Source: Silene latifolia (taxonomy: Eukaryota; Streptophyta; Magnoliopsida; Caryophyllales; Caryophyllaceae). From it: a stretch of 64,000 bases of DNA. Location of the stretch: contig NC_133534.1 in assembly GCF_048544455.1 (NCBI RefSeq), positions 122,908,269-122,972,268 of the forward strand, in the 5' to 3' direction. Shown here piece after piece: positions 11,302 to 23,322 of this stretch. Under the pieces are notes generated by a model. That model was not told the origin of the DNA. It ran no database searches and worked only from the letters and a program-made list of their open reading frames with translations. Position numbers and translations under genes: made by a program. Within the stretch, counting starts at the first letter, position 1. Each line of letters begins with the position of its first letter.

Positions 11302-13070
11302 ATGGATTCTAGCTCTATGCCTTCTACGAGCTCCGCTGCCAGTCTGTCCTTGTCTTTGTCTGAGACGGTAGTCCCTGCTGTTACTACCGTCTCCGCACCT
11401 GCCATTACCTCTGTTTTTCTTGTTTCTGCTGCCGGTACTGTGTTTACTGCTGCTAGCACTGCTGCTAGCCTTTCTTCCTCAGCGGCGGTCTCTACTGCAT
11501 CTACTGCTGCAGCTTCACTTTCTACCTCAGGTCAGGCGAGCACCTCTGCTGCGTGCTCACCCGCAATGACAGCTGCTTTATGGGCGGCTCTAGTTCCTCG
11601 TTCCGTTAGAGGATGGGCTTCTACTTCAGGTTCTAGAGGCCGGGGTCGTGCACGAGCTACACCTGTTGCTGGCCGTGTCACGATTCGAGTGGACGACACC
11701 CTTGACTCCCACCCTGAGTACCCGCAGGTAATTTTTGTTAATGGTGTACATCGTACAAGATTTTGTAACTTAGTTGACTGCGAGTTTCTCCATACTCGTT
11801 TCCTTTGTCGTACGTCATTTGAGAGGCTCGGTTTCTATAAGCCAGTTTGTGAGCTTTTACGGGGCATGAGGATGGCCAGACTTATCACTATGAGTGGCCA
11901 TACCTTTCGGGAGCTGAGTCTTGAGTTCTTCAGCTCCTTCACTTTCTCCTCCGGGGCACACGATGCTACCCCCACTAGTGTTTATGTGTCCTTTCGGTTG
12001 TTCAACCGGACTTTTTCGATGACATTGGAGGAGTTTGGTACTCGACTCGGACTTTCCTTTACGGGCGCCACTATTGTCCCTAGGAAGGTCCTCCGTCAGC
12101 TTTGGAGGACCTTGGCCCAGACCACCTTTCCCGAGCGAAAGTTCGCTCAGGTCCACTTCCCCATGCCCGTTACTTCCTTAGACTGATGAGGAGTACTATT
12201 TTTGGCTGAAAGGAGCCAAACAACATAAACAACAACGAGCTCTCCATTTTAGGCGGTTACCTGAACACCGACTATGAGGGTCCCTTTACCCTCAACATCG
12301 CATACTTGACGGCCCAGTACTTTCAGGCTCAGGGAGAGAAGATCACGGGCACTATCGTCTGCGGTGGCATAGCCATCATTCTTGCCCGCTCTCTCCTCAG
12401 TGACTTGCCTCGTGACCTGCCGTACATAGAGGGAGATAGGTACCTGAGCCTAGCGTCTATGGACTCTCAGACCTGGCTGACTTCTTATTACCGGACCTGG
12501 AAGATAGATGGCTCCTTGTCCATAGACCTCCCTTGCACCACTCTCCCTCGTCTAGTCCCTTTGCCTACTATTGCACGGGGCGTCCGACCATCACCTTTAC
12601 CCGAGTACCACCTACCGATCCGACCACCTACTACCTTACCCGCTTTTAAGAAGCGGCATAGATTTGAGACCGGAGAGGGGTCCACAGCCGGTCCTACTGG
12701 CTAATTTTGTACCTCCTCCACCCTTTGAGGCGTCCTCGGTCATGGACCAAAGGCGCCGTGACGGTTTGTTGATTGAGATTGTAGAGAGACAGGCTCGTAT
12801 GGAGAGGGACATAGCTTTGACTTTGTTCCCTCTGTACGAGTATCACATGAGGTGACACCGTTCGATCCCAGAGGGTTGGCCACACCCTTTATTTTACCGG
12901 GACCCAGCTGAAGGGTACCCGGAGCCTGCTACTGAGGAGGAGGAGGAGGACGAGGACCCGGCGGCGGAGATGGAGAGAGCTCGAGCTGAGCAGAGGAGGA
13001 AGAGAGAGTAGGAGGTGGATCCGGACTACACTGTGACGGTGGAGGACGTGACGGAGGAGGCTGACGAGTA
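11302..13070 (+). pseudogene. Ath-B ORF1 (Arabidopsis retrotransposon ORF1-like)
   Basis: Start chosen at the ATG at 11302. A low-complexity Ser/Thr/Ala-rich N-terminus (about residues 1-120) precedes the family domain: YPQVIFVNGVHRTRFCNLV, FRELSLEFFSSFTFSS, VSFRLFNRTFSMTLEEFGTR and LGLSFTG, closely parallel to Ath-C and Ath-A ORF1. The first frame stops at 12184-12186. The C-terminal half continues in another phase from about 12300 (TIVCGGIAIILARSL, like the Ath-C GGLITILAHHL). A Glu/Asp-rich tail runs to about 13070. Broken by at least two frameshifts or stops. Function of the family is unknown. Confidence 0.8.
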
Positions 13071-13883
13071 GCTGCTGGTCTACTCACTTCCCCAGTTTTC
13101 AGGTTGGTTTGGGGAAGTTCGTGTTTTGTATGTCTATTCTCGCTCTTTTATTTCTTTTGTCTCCTTTTTTATTTTATTATTTTTCATTCTTTATTGGTTG
13201 TATATTTCCGTTCCCCTGTATATACCTGTTGGTGTATGCTGGAGGACAACGAGGGCGTTGTCCGTTTTGGTTTGGGGAGGGTATTGCATCCTTTTGAGTC
13301 TGCATTTGCATTTGCATTTGTTTGGCATTCACGTTTATATTTTCAGCTTGCATTTGTATTTATTTATATCATAAAATTCAGAAAAAATATAAAAAAATTA
13401 AAAAATTAGAAAATCCAAAAATATTCACGTTTATTTTTGCATATAAGTTGAGTCGGAACGGTTGATTTCCGTGATGATATTGCACTTTAATTTGTCATTT
13501 TACTTGAGCCTTGCACTTTTATTGACGGTTATTATCTTTGTCACACGCATAGTCTACGAATTTTTGTTCAAATATAGCCGACTGTTTAGACTTGACCTGA
13601 TAAATCGGCAACCTACTTACAATTTCTGAGATTTAGAGCCCATAACTGGGGACATTCATGACCAGTTCATTAGAAATTGAGAGTAGTACTCCTTGCATAG
13701 CATGTTCATCATTTTTGCACTTTTATGACATTCGATTTCTTGTTAAATGCACACATTCGGGTTTGTGGTCGGTGTCACATGCAGGGATGTGCTTGCAAAT
13801 TTTCCCCTTTTCTTATATTTTTCACCCATTTAGCTCCACTTAAGCCAAAACTTACCTTTTTGACCCATTAGCTATATCCCAAA
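13071..13883 (+). other. Ath-B 3' untranslated region with hairpin and G-run
   Basis: Holds GGACAAC ... GTTGTCC (13244-13263, 7-bp stem) directly before GGTTTGGGGAGGG (13269-13281), an arrangement repeated in Ath-C. T-rich hydrophobic-looking open frames at 13104-13409 are low-complexity by-products. The sequence breaks off near 13883, where copia coding sequence begins. Confidence 0.55.
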
Positions 13884-13897
13884 CGGAAGTATTACAC

Positions 13898-16429
13898 GTG
13901 AATAATAAGAAATTAAAGGGTGGTGACAAAGATCAAACCTATCTATGGCATTGTCGAATGGGATACATAAATGAAAAACGTGTAAAGAAACTCGTCGATA
14001 ATGGGACTATTCCCGCATTCGATTTTTCTACATATGGCACGTGTGAATCATGTCTCATTGGCAAAATGACTCGAATTTCCTTCAAAGGTGTTGGAATGCG
14101 CGCTAGTGACCTATTAGGACTCATACATACTGATGTTTGTAGACCTATGTCATTTACCGCTAGAGATGGGTATATATATTTTATCACTTTCACGGACGAT
14201 TTGAGTAGATACGGATATATCTACTTAATGAAGCATAAAAGTGAGTCCTTTGAGAAATTCAAGGAATACCAGAACAAGGTTGAGAACCAACTGGGTAGAA
14301 AGGTTAAAGCAGTCTGTTCAAATTGGGGTGGCGAATATCTTTCAAGTGAGTTTTATAAACACCTTAAAGACTGTGGAATCATTTTACAGTTAACTCCACC
14401 TGGAACACCTCAATTGAATGGTGTGTCCGAACGGAGAAATCGAACCTTACTTGATATGGTTCGATCCATGATGAGTCACACGGTAGTACCTGATTCATTA
14501 TGGGGTTTTGCTCTTTTGTCAGAGGCTCTTATACTTAACCGAAGTCCGACTAAAGCTGTCGACACGACTCCATATGAAATATGGAAGGGAACTGTCAAGA
14601 CATACTTTATTGGTTATCCAAAAGGAATGTTTGGTCATTACTTCTATTCGCCTACCGAACATCGAGTTTTTGTTGCGGCTAGTGCGACGTTCTTAGAGAA
14701 GGAATTTCTCGAGAACAAGACAAGTAATAGAACCTTCAAGCTGTCGGAGATTCCAGAACCAACAACCGAGGAACAGATAAAGGAAGTTGTTCCTTCAACT
14801 GATGATACGGTTCATATTCCTGAGGAACCTAGGAGGTCGGATAGAGTCTTTAATCCTCCGGACAGATACATTGGTATGGTCGAGGAGAATGACGTTTTGC
14901 TCCTAGAGAGTAATGAACCCGCTACCTATAAAGGTGCTATGGCCTGTTCCGACTCAAAGCTATGGCTGGAAGCCATGCAATCCGAGATGGACTCCATGTA
15001 TGAGAATAACGTATGGGATCTTGTTGATTTACCTAATAAGGTAAAACCTCTACAGTGCAAATGGCTTTACAAAATAAAGCATTCTGTAGACGCGCAACCA
15101 GATACCTATAAGGCACGACTAGTAGCAAAAGGTTTCACTCAAGTGCACAGTTTGCATTATGATGAAATTTTTGCACCTGTAGTCATGCTACGTTCCATTC
15201 GGATAATCTTAGCGATTGCAGCTTTTCATGACTATGAAATTTGGCAAATGGATGTGAAAACCGCCTTCTTAAACGGTTATTTGGAGGAAGAGTTGGCGTT
15301 CCATTTATGGACTTAAGCAAGCTTCTCGGAGTTGGAATCATCGTTTCGACCAGGTGATAAAAGAGTATGGTTTCACTCAATCGGTCGAGGAACCATGCTT
15401 ATATATCAAGTCGAGTGGGAGCAAGATTGTTTTCTTGATATTGTATGTCGATGACATACTCTTGATTGGGAATGACATTCCTCTCTTATCTTCGGTTAAA
15501 GAATGGTTGAAGAACCATTTCCAGATGAAAGATCTGGGTGAGGCACAACGCATATTGGGAATCCGTATCTACCGAGATAGATCACGACGGACATTATCAC
15601 TTAGTCAGCAATCTTATTTGGATAAGATTCTTGAGAGGTTCAGCATGACCAACTCCAAGAAGGGGAACCTTCCAATGACGTCTGGGATGCAGTTGAGCAA
15701 GTCTCAGTTACCCACGACGCCTGAAGGGATTGAACGCATGAGTCGTGTTCCTTATGCATCTGCAATAGGATCAATCATGTATGCCATGATATGCACACGT
15801 CCAGACGTGGCATAAGCATTGAGTATGACGAGTCGGTACCAAAAGAATCCAGGTGAAACACACTGGATAGCTGTTAAAAATATCCTTAAGTACCTACGGA
15901 GGACTAAGGATAGGGTATTGACTTATGGAGGAGATACTAAGCTATGCGCAATCGGTTACGCAGATGCTATCTTCCAAACGGATCGAGATGATTCAAAATC
16001 TCAGTCCAGGTTCGTCTTCACTCTTAATGGTGCTACGGTCAACTGGAAGAGTTCCAAACAAAGTGTTGTAGCAGATTCTACCACCAAATCCGAGTACTAT
16101 GCCGCTTCAGATGCAGCTAAGGAAGCTATATGAATGTGTCAATTCTTATAAGGACTTACGATAGTTCCTAGTTCGAATGACCCGATCACCATCTATTGTG
16201 ACAGTAGAGGTGCCATCTTCCAGGCTAAGGAGCCAAAGTCTAGCAACAAGTCTAGACATGTACATCGGAAAGCTCACCTGATCCGTGATTACGTGGAGCA
16301 AGAAGAGATAGTGATTGACAAGATAGCTTCGGATGATAACATCGCGGACCCTCTCACTAAACCGTTGAATTTTGATAAGCATGAAGGACACGTTATTTCC
16401 ATGGGAATTAAACGTGTTCCTGAGTTGTA
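13898..16429 (+). pseudogene. Cop-D pol remnant: integrase, RT and RNase H
   Basis: GAG-pre-integrase reads LWHCRMGYINEKRVKKL with CESCLIGKM. In the integrase the first Asp is present (HTDVCRPMSF); the second is changed to Asn (SNWGGEYLS, normally SDRGGEY); the Glu is present (LNGVSERRNRT). A deletion removes part of the integrase after TPYEIWKG. RT begins at WLEAMQSEMDSM and has a deletion and shift near 15300. It resumes with LKQASRSWN and the catalytic LYVDDILLIG at about 15441-15470. RNase H shows KSEYYAASDAAKEAI. Stops lie at 15813, 16131 and elsewhere. The lineage may be Tork/Angela-like, which is not certain. Confidence 0.88.
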
Positions 16430-17214
16430 GTAGTTGATTATGGATTTGATACATTATCTTTTTCATATACTATTTATAACTTCATCATTTTAATATAATA
16501 TTTTGTTTTTCATGTGGATTGTACTGACAACATTGAACGCCACAAAGTGAACTGAATTACATTATATTTGTTTTGGTCTGTAATCGCCCATATGAGCTGA
16601 TAACTCTGGCTATTATATTGTGCAGTCGATTGATGGTGGGTTCAACGAGACATAAGTCAATCAGTTGGCTGATCGATCACAAATACGAGTTATAACGATA
16701 CCTCGCTGGACAATTTTTGGTGACAACGTAATGGAGTCCTAAATGTTTAAAAACATTCGGTGCCAGGTCGTGGATTGGATATCCATTGGTTTCCTAGAGT
16801 CGATTCTTTTGACTATCGACTGTCTCTTGAGATTAAGGCAGTTTTTGGGTGACTTTGGTTTTTTTCTAATGGTCTGCCGTAACTGGAGACTAAGTAGATT
16901 TTTTCTGGGTCATTTTATACTATGCTTACATTTGCAGGATTCGAGTTGAGGAAAATATCCAACCCTTATAAGGTTTAGTTATTTCTCAGGGCCACTCGAG
17001 GAGTTGTAACTGAAATACATGGCCATGCTCGAATTATGATTCGTTTATCAGTTAAGTTTCTCTCTAGTCGGGGAAACCACTCTTGATATTGATCACTTGT
17101 AAAATACGACCTTTGTGAATACGGATTTTGCAAATTGTTTTACATTGAGTGGGAGAAATTTTAGGATATGAGAATCTGTTATCACACATACACTTGTGAG
17201 GACAAGCGGGAGTT
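16430..17214 (+). other. Cop-D 3' untranslated region and polypurine tract
   Basis: No coding signal after the end of RNase H. It ends with GACAAGCGGGAGTT (17201-17214), a purine-rich copia-type plus-strand primer directly before the LTR. A similar run (GAGTGGGAGAAATT at about 17148) lies 50 bp upstream and may be an older or secondary tract. Confidence 0.6.
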
Positions 17215-18306
17215 TGTTGGAGCTTGTGTCCTCCACAAATTAGTGTGATAACATTTATAAATCTCTTATAGGTTCACAAGGGTATACTTCGTATTTTATC
17301 AGTTGATTAACGATTACCTAATAACGGTTGGCTTTCTAGAAAGTTTGACGTTATTATCATACTGATGGCGGTGATCAACTGGTCCCTAAAAGTCACACCT
17401 AAAGGATGTGTTTGAGAGATGTGGTTATGGAAATGTAATCACATTGATGCCTAATATGACTAAACAGTTAGTCAATGTGTTGATGAGACGATTATTTAAT
17501 GCCGATTAAATAATATTAGCTGAGACGAATTAACTGTCAATTCGTAAATTAAATATAATAAGTTATATTTAATTAATGTATATAATGTTAGCTTGGACGA
17601 ATTAATATGTTAATTCGTAATTAAATGTAATCGGTTATATTTAATAAGCTAATTATAAATATGCGATATTTATAATTAAAATATATATTATACGAGATTG
17701 TCATAACAAATTATCACAGACCGGCATTAGTAAATCGACCGCAAGCTGTTGTGTGTAGACTAATTAATACGGAATAAAATAAATGACAATTTATAAATAA
17801 TACACTAATTGTATACATTTTGTAAACTACCAAAATAAGAAGATTTAATCACCTTATTTTGGTAGGTGACAAAAACCGAAAATAAGAAGAAATATCTTCT
17901 TATATTTCGGTTAGTATGGGCCAAAAATTTGGAAGAAAAAAAACTACCCTATTACTCACCTAATACACGGTTAAGTAGGTGAGAGGGAGATCATTTTTCC
18001 TACCCATATTTCTAACCTAATCTTGCCTCTCATCAAAACACAAAAACACAAAACCCTAAATAATTTTACAGAATATTGGGGTTCGATTCTAGCAAAGAAC
18101 AAAAGCATATCTCATATCATCTTGGGTGCAACTGATAGGAGAATATCATTGCGATATTGTTCATAGGCCATATTAGCTAGGACCGAAGGTTATTTCTTCA
18201 TCCTCTTCAATTTTGTTTATGTAATTTTCTTTTATGACTAGTTATCATCATAATGAATTCGTTATAATCCTTATAATTAAAGGGAAGCATACAGATAATT
18301 CCCACA
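17215..18306 (+). repeat. Cop-D 3' LTR (about 1.09 kb)
   Basis: Starts TGTTGGAGCTTGTGTCCTCC right after the polypurine tract, the usual copia start. It contains repeated AATTAAAT / TAATTCG blocks at 17490-17650. The 3' border near 18306 (CCCACA) is inferred from the point where Athila-type LTR sequence (AGTATGAAGAGG) starts; it may be off by a few bases. Confidence 0.7.
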
Positions 18307-19163
18307 CTAAGTATGAAGAGGAGGCAAGAATGATGACCAAGGAAGAAGAAATAAAGAGTATATAGAGGCATCTTAGGCTTAAAAGCAAAAAGAAAGGGAA
18401 CAACAGCTCAACCCGCGCGTGTCAAGCTTTTCTGGAGCGGGACATTGCTCAACCCGCTTGGGTCAAATTTAACCCGCTCGAGTTGAAGCTCGGGATGATC
18501 GTATTCAGGTCGGGACGAGTGTATTGCTGGACAGGAAGTTTTTCCTTGCTACGTGAACCATGATCCGCGCATATTTCTTGAAAGACTAGCAAAAAGGAGA
18601 CTCGCATCTTTTTCGAGAGGAGCATTTCCCTACTCAAACTTAGCAATGCTATTTACTAAAATACCCTTGCTTAACCGAATGATGCACCATTATATATACC
18701 CCATTTGTATTAATCAAACCATCAAGTTTTCATTAGATTAAATCAATCCTTCTTTAGATTAGGTCAAGCTTTCATTAGGAGTAGATTAGAATAAATTACT
18801 CTTTAATCTTTCCACAAAATTACACATTAATCTTTCCTTAATTATTGTTCAAGTTTATTATTGAGTAATTATTGGGTAATTAGAAGATCATTTGGGGTTA
18901 TTGTGAGATTGGCAACCTTCCATCAATCATCAACTACTTCTATTATTCTTTGCAATATTATTTTGGAATCTCCATAGGTATAATTCTCTTAATCCTTGTT
19001 TTAATTATTGTTAATCTTTCTTACTTGTTCATGTGTTGCCTTATTAATATGATTGACAACCTTGTTAGCATGTTAAACTTGATATTGAGTGAGTAGTCTC
19101 TTAGCTAGGATTAATGGGTAATTAGGGAAACCAACATGGGGATTGATTCATGCTTAATCTAAT
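18307..19163 (+). repeat. Athila-type LTR fragment, first part
   Basis: Aligns with the Ath-C LTR from AGTATGAAGAGG onward, through the ATTACACATTAATC and TTATTGTTCAAGTTTATTATT blocks, to GATTGATTCATGCTTAATCTAAT. It is then interrupted by Tat-1 and continues at 48594. The start of the LTR is missing at the copia junction. Its own CpG-rich motif (CTCAACCCGC...GGTCAA variants at about 18407-18535) differs from that of Ath-A and Ath-C. The last five bases, CTAAT (19159-19163), are the Tat-1 TSD. Confidence 0.75.
19159..19163 (+). repeat. Target-site duplication of Tat-1, left copy
   Basis: CTAAT directly before the TG of the Tat-1 5' LTR; repeated at 48594-48598 after the 3' LTR. The host LTR reads on smoothly when the element is removed. 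Confidence 0.9.
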
Positions 19164-21615
19164 TGTAGATACTCAGTATCTGCTGAGACTCCAACAAACA
19201 CCCAATGATTATCGGACTACAACATGTTTTGGAATCGCGGCGTTTGATCGACAGTTTGTGTACAACTTTACGTCGGAAAACTTAAAACGATTTCGAAAAT
19301 AAAACATCTCAAAACATTTCAAAAATACCTGGAGTGTTTAATGCATGACGACGGGGTCGCAATGACACTAACTAGAGTCAAAATCGACACCGGACCAAAA
19401 ACCGACTAAAAAATTCAAATCCCGACTCCAACAACGAGTCAAACCGAGTCAACCACAAAAAACAAACATTTCAAACCTTCTACCTTAAGTTTTCCCGGAT
19501 TCATGAATGGTCAAGTACCAAACATGTGACTACAAAACCCAGGATAGAACAAATCATGATTGCGTTTGTTGTGAAAGTGACAACACAGCTCGAAGACCCG
19601 CGACGTGGCTCGCGCCTCTTTGAGCAGCCCAGATGGCCACGTCGCTCAAAACTCACACAACCACTCATTCTCCTATAAATACCCCTCAAATGCCACCCAT
19701 TTGAGAGTTACGCGAGTGTCCACCCCCTCTTTTCTCCCTTCAAATTCTCGACTCGGCTTCTAAAGTCACAATCCGATGCGTATTTATGACCTATCGATCG
19801 TAAACACGAGCCTTACAGATTGTTTGGTACCGTCATCGTGCATTAAATCACTTGACCGACCACTTCGGCCACTACACCATCACTAAACTTTTAAAACACT
19901 CTTTCACTTACCGAAACGGTTTTAAACCGAGTTTTTTCCGATCAAACGAGTTGTTACACTTACGTCGGTCACTCGCCATAACCAAACATGTAAGTATGAG
20001 GGTGTAAAAATCCCCTTTTATTATGTCTTCATTTGTTTCATGACTCTAACATGCTAAAACATACATAACATGAACCAAAACATGGAATAAACGAGCCAAA
20101 ACTGATTTTTGGTCTGAGGCAGAAGCCCCTTAGGTCGCCAACTAGCTCGCGCTTAAACGGGGTATTCAGACCAGAAATCAACCGTGTTTGTTCTCGTCAT
20201 TTCCCTCAATCCATTTCTGATATTTGTAATCGGTTTTCACCATTTCAAGTATTTTCGAACCTTTGTTGTTTTATTTCACATGTTTTAACCATAAAGCATT
20301 TTTCACCCTTGGTTCTTCATACCATGACGGTTAAATCCGTGTTTCGGTGATAATATTTGGTTAATGACATTTAGAAGGTATTTTAAAGCCTTTTATTTCA
20401 TTTCTTTACATTTTCAAACAAACATATTAGTCACCAACACAAAGTCATCCTTGGTTCTACATACCATGCCGGATTTTAACCCGGGTATGATGATGAGTAC
20501 CGACTAATTACATCCAAATGGACTTAAAACAATTAGTCCGTAATCATTTTCAAAACTATTCATGTCAAGTTTGTCAAATCGAACCCGACACCGAATATTA
20601 TCAAAATAATGATGATTATTCGAGTCGAGTTCCTCAAATCAACAAATGCGGTCTAAACGACCCCTTCAAATCAAACCGGGTTCAAATACCCATTTTCAAC
20701 ACGTTTTATAACGTTTTATAAAAGGTCAGAACACGGTACATAAACCGTGGGCTAACCCGCGCCTAAACAGGCTGTCCATTTCTCATTTTCAAAACTAGAG
20801 GGAAGCCCTTTGTATCGCCAGCTGGCTCGCGCCTCATGTAGCTGTCTGATTCAGGGCCTGTTCCCTTCCAGAATTAGTCTAGGACAATCCCGACTCCGGT
20901 TAACCCGGATATAGGACGGATCAGACGACTGTTCAAACCACATTTGCAAAATCCCTTACTAAGACAAATGGATCATGTTATGCACCCTAAACCTAATACG
21001 GTAAATGGATGTTTAATTTCCGTCTTGCATGCGAATCAACCTTTAATCCAACTCGACATCTTATACTTGATACTTGGATTAAATTGACCGACTTAGAAAG
21101 CTCTCATATGTTAGGTTTAAATTATTGGATGCGCATTCATGCATTTAAACCGTTTTATCAACTTCTACATTCAACCAACCAAGATCGATCAGTAGAGGCC
21201 GCTAAACGCGGGCGGGATTGGGTGTCTGATTAAAGGGCTTCCCAATACGTACCTTCACCTCTGACTCAGAAACTTTGGATAGTGGACGACCTTATCCAGG
21301 GCGTACGAGAGTCATTCTAGAGATAGGATGCTAAAGAGGGACGATTTCCTTATCTTTAGTACCTATGTCAAACGCTGCTTTGTGCTTCGATTTGACCGAG
21401 GTATAAAGTGGAATTCGAATGGGTTCCAGGCATCCCTCAAATGCTTGGTGGCGACTCCGAAAATCTTTAATCGTTTCGAGACCCTTACCGAGACGAAACC
21501 GACCGATCTAAAATGATCCGGTCGAAAGCATTTTTACGCCGCCGAGCGTGGCTTTCAAAAAAGACCGTTGTATGTCCACAGATCGAAGTGGGCTTGCAGG
21601 TGGGCCATGTCCACA
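19164..21615 (+). repeat. Tat-1 5' LTR (2452 bp)
   Basis: Starts TGTAGATACTCAGTATCTG and ends GGGCCATGTCCACA. It aligns throughout with 46139-48593. It includes a TATA box (19674-19681) and three copies of a CpG-rich phrase around GCTCGCGCCTC (near 19604, 20147 and 20828). I count 13 differences from the 3' LTR in the first 240 bp, with sparser changes later, so it is clearly older than the nested Ath-C. Open frames inside are shadows. Confidence 0.92.
19674..19681 (+). promoter_or_regulatory. TATA box, Tat-1 5' LTR
   Basis: TATAAATA in CTCCTATAAATACCCC, about 65 bp after the GGCTCGCGCCTCTTTGAGC phrase. The same context recurs in the 3' LTR at 46649-46656. Confidence 0.65.
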
Positions 21616-21616
21616 G

Positions 21617-21621
21617 ATTGG
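21617..21621 (+). repeat. Target-site duplication of Ath-C, left copy
   Basis: ATTGG before the TG of the Ath-C 5' LTR; the right copy is at 30911-30915. The five bases overlap the first three bases (TGG) of the Tat-1 PBS. Confidence 0.92.
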
Positions 21622-21927
21622 TGATGTGAACATTATTTGCGCACATTTAGTCCCCTAATTGAGCTTATTTTGCATACTATTATAACATTCTATGGCCACT
21701 TTATCCGTCAAAACCTTCCTATTTGCTTTTCTATCGCATTTCATATGTTTTGTAGAAAAGAAGATTATAAGACGGAAATCCCCGTCTTTCATGCATATTT
21801 GGAAGCATATTGACGATACTAGATGGACTAGTATGAAGAGGAAGCAAGGACCAAAGACCAATCCCACAAGAATAAAATGGAAGTGAACAAAAAGGGAAGA
21901 AAAGAAGAAGAATCACTGCTGAAGAAC

Positions 21928-22090
21928 AATCCGAGCGGATTGTCTCCAATCCGCCCGTCTCCTCCCAACACAATCCGAGCGGATTTCAACAAAGACGCTC
22001 GGATTGCCCCGCCAGAATCCGCCCGGATTCCGTCGAATCCGCTCGTCTTCCATCAACAGAATCCGCCCGTCCCGACCCCAATACACACGG
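21928..22090 (+). repeat. CpG-rich composite motif cluster in the Ath-C U3
   Basis: Seven 14-bp sites of the form AATCCG or AAGACG, then two bases, then CGGATT, CGTCTT or CGTCCC. Examples: AATCCGAGCGGATT at 21928, AATCCGCCCGTCTC at 21948, and later AAGACGCTCGGATT and AATCCGCTCGTCTT. Spacers are unrelated. The same cluster recurs in the 3' LTR (about 29537-29700) and in front of ORF1 (25033-25450). Confidence 0.75.
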
Positions 22091-22239
22091 ATTTCTTCAC
22101 AGCATAATTTCGTCTTCTCCAAGATACAAAGAAAGAAGCTCTTCCTTCGAGAAATACCGGCTCCTCCCTTTTCCATTTAAAAAGTGTAATTACTAGTTTA
22201 GCCCTTAGTTAACCCTAAATGCATCCACCTAATTTCCAC

Positions 22240-22247
22240 TATAAATA
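22240..22247 (+). promoter_or_regulatory. TATA box, Ath-C 5' LTR
   Basis: TATAAATA in CCACTATAAATACCCC, 150 bp after the motif cluster; the copy in the 3' LTR is at 29849-29856. Confidence 0.7.
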
Positions 22248-23304
22248 CCCCATCTTTGTAATTAATCAGGTGTGTGGTTTTTAGGAGGAAATTCTCTTAG
22301 ATTAGATTAGGAGTAGATTAGAATAAATTATCGTTTAATGTTTCCATAAATTACACATTAATCTCTCCTTAATTATTGTTCAAGTTTATTATTCAAGTTT
22401 ATTATTGGGTAATTGAAGATTATTGGGTGATTGGAGGATTGACAACCTTCCATCAATCATCAAGTTTCTTCTATTATTCTTTGCATTATTATTTGGATCA
22501 CCTCAAGTTTGGTATAATTCCTTTACCCTTTAAATCTTTATTGTTCATTTCTTCATTCTATTATCATGTTTATACTTGTTGTGATGTTTGACACCATTAA
22601 TGACATGTTCCTCATGATAATGAGTGAGTAGTTACTTAGCTAGGATTAGTGGGTAATTAGGGGCAACCAACATGGGATTGATTCATGCTTAATCTAATAT
22701 GTTCACATGATTAAATTGCTTGCTTGTTGTGATGTCAACTTTATGCACATGTTATGTTTGATGAAATGCTAAGCCTATGAATCCTTGCATTTACAACCAT
22801 CTCTTATCTACTCAACTTGACTTGTAAGATATAACCCAACTCAAGTCTTGTTAGACCATGCATAGAAGTTGATTAGGAGGAAAGTAAGTCGACTTGTAGG
22901 TGTTGTACAATCTAATCGATTCGGCTCCGGGACCCAACTCTTCCTAAGAACCGTAAGATATAACCCAACTCGGTTCCTCCACAACATTAATTGCTTGCAA
23001 CCTTGTGAACATGTTTGTATGATCAACACCATGAATCCCCTATGACCCCATGATATCCTAGCACTTTTAATCAATTGTTTCCATCTTTCCTTTTATTGCT
23101 TGTTTTACCTTATTGTTTGCATTAGTCTAGACACAACTACAAACCCGAACAAATCGTGACACTAGCATAATTTGAGATAGATAGACTTAGAACCCAAAGC
23201 ACACCGTCCCATGGATCGACCTCGACTACCACTAACTAGTTGTATGTTGAGTATTATAAATGTGTTTTATGGATGTGTGACGACCAACTCTTGTCGCATC
23301 AAAA

Positions 23305-23322
23305 TGGCGCCGTTGCCGGGGA
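23305..23322 (+). other. Primer-binding site of Ath-C, complementary to tRNA-Asp
   Basis: TGGCGCCGTTGCCGGGGA, 18 of 18 complementary to the plant tRNA-Asp 3' end, three bases after the LTR. Confidence 0.95.

Larger units (their letters stand above)
7236..13883 (+). mobile_element. Ath-B: Athila-like element without pol, truncated at both ends
   Basis: Its gag is cut at the 5' side by insertion of Ath-A (junction 7235/7236), and its 3' end is lost at the join with a copia fragment near 13883. Order: gag (7241-9219), protease (9220-10050), a 1.25-kb spacer with a palindrome array, ORF1 (11302-12704 and beyond), and a 3' untranslated region. As in Ath-A and Ath-C, no RT, RNase H or integrase is present. 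Neither LTR is visible. Protein sequences differ clearly from Ath-A, so this is another subfamily. Confidence 0.8.
13884..18306 (+). mobile_element. Cop-D: 5'-truncated, decayed Ty1/copia element
   Basis: Order is GAG-pre-integrase, integrase, reverse transcriptase, RNase H (the copia order), then a 3' untranslated region, a polypurine tract (17201-17214) and a single LTR (17215-about 18306). The 5' LTR, gag and protease are missing: the coding sequence starts abruptly at about 13884 next to Ath-B sequence. With one LTR no age can be read, but frameshifts, stops and deletions in pol point to an old copy. Confidence 0.85.
21622..23301 (+). repeat. Ath-C 5' LTR (1680 bp)
   Basis: Starts TGATGTGAACATTATTTGCG and ends CTTGTCGCATCA, three bases before the PBS. 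U3 carries seven 14-bp CpG-rich composite sites at 21928-22090, followed by TATAAATA at 22240. R/U5 holds the TTATTGGGTAATTGAAG and GATTCGGCTCCGGGACC blocks shared with the other Athila-type LTRs in the window. Confidence 0.95.

Noticed and set aside
13104..13409. Hydrophobic open frames that could be read as membrane proteins
   Set aside because: T-rich 3' untranslated sequence of Ath-B; three overlapping frames look equally hydrophobic, which is a composition effect.
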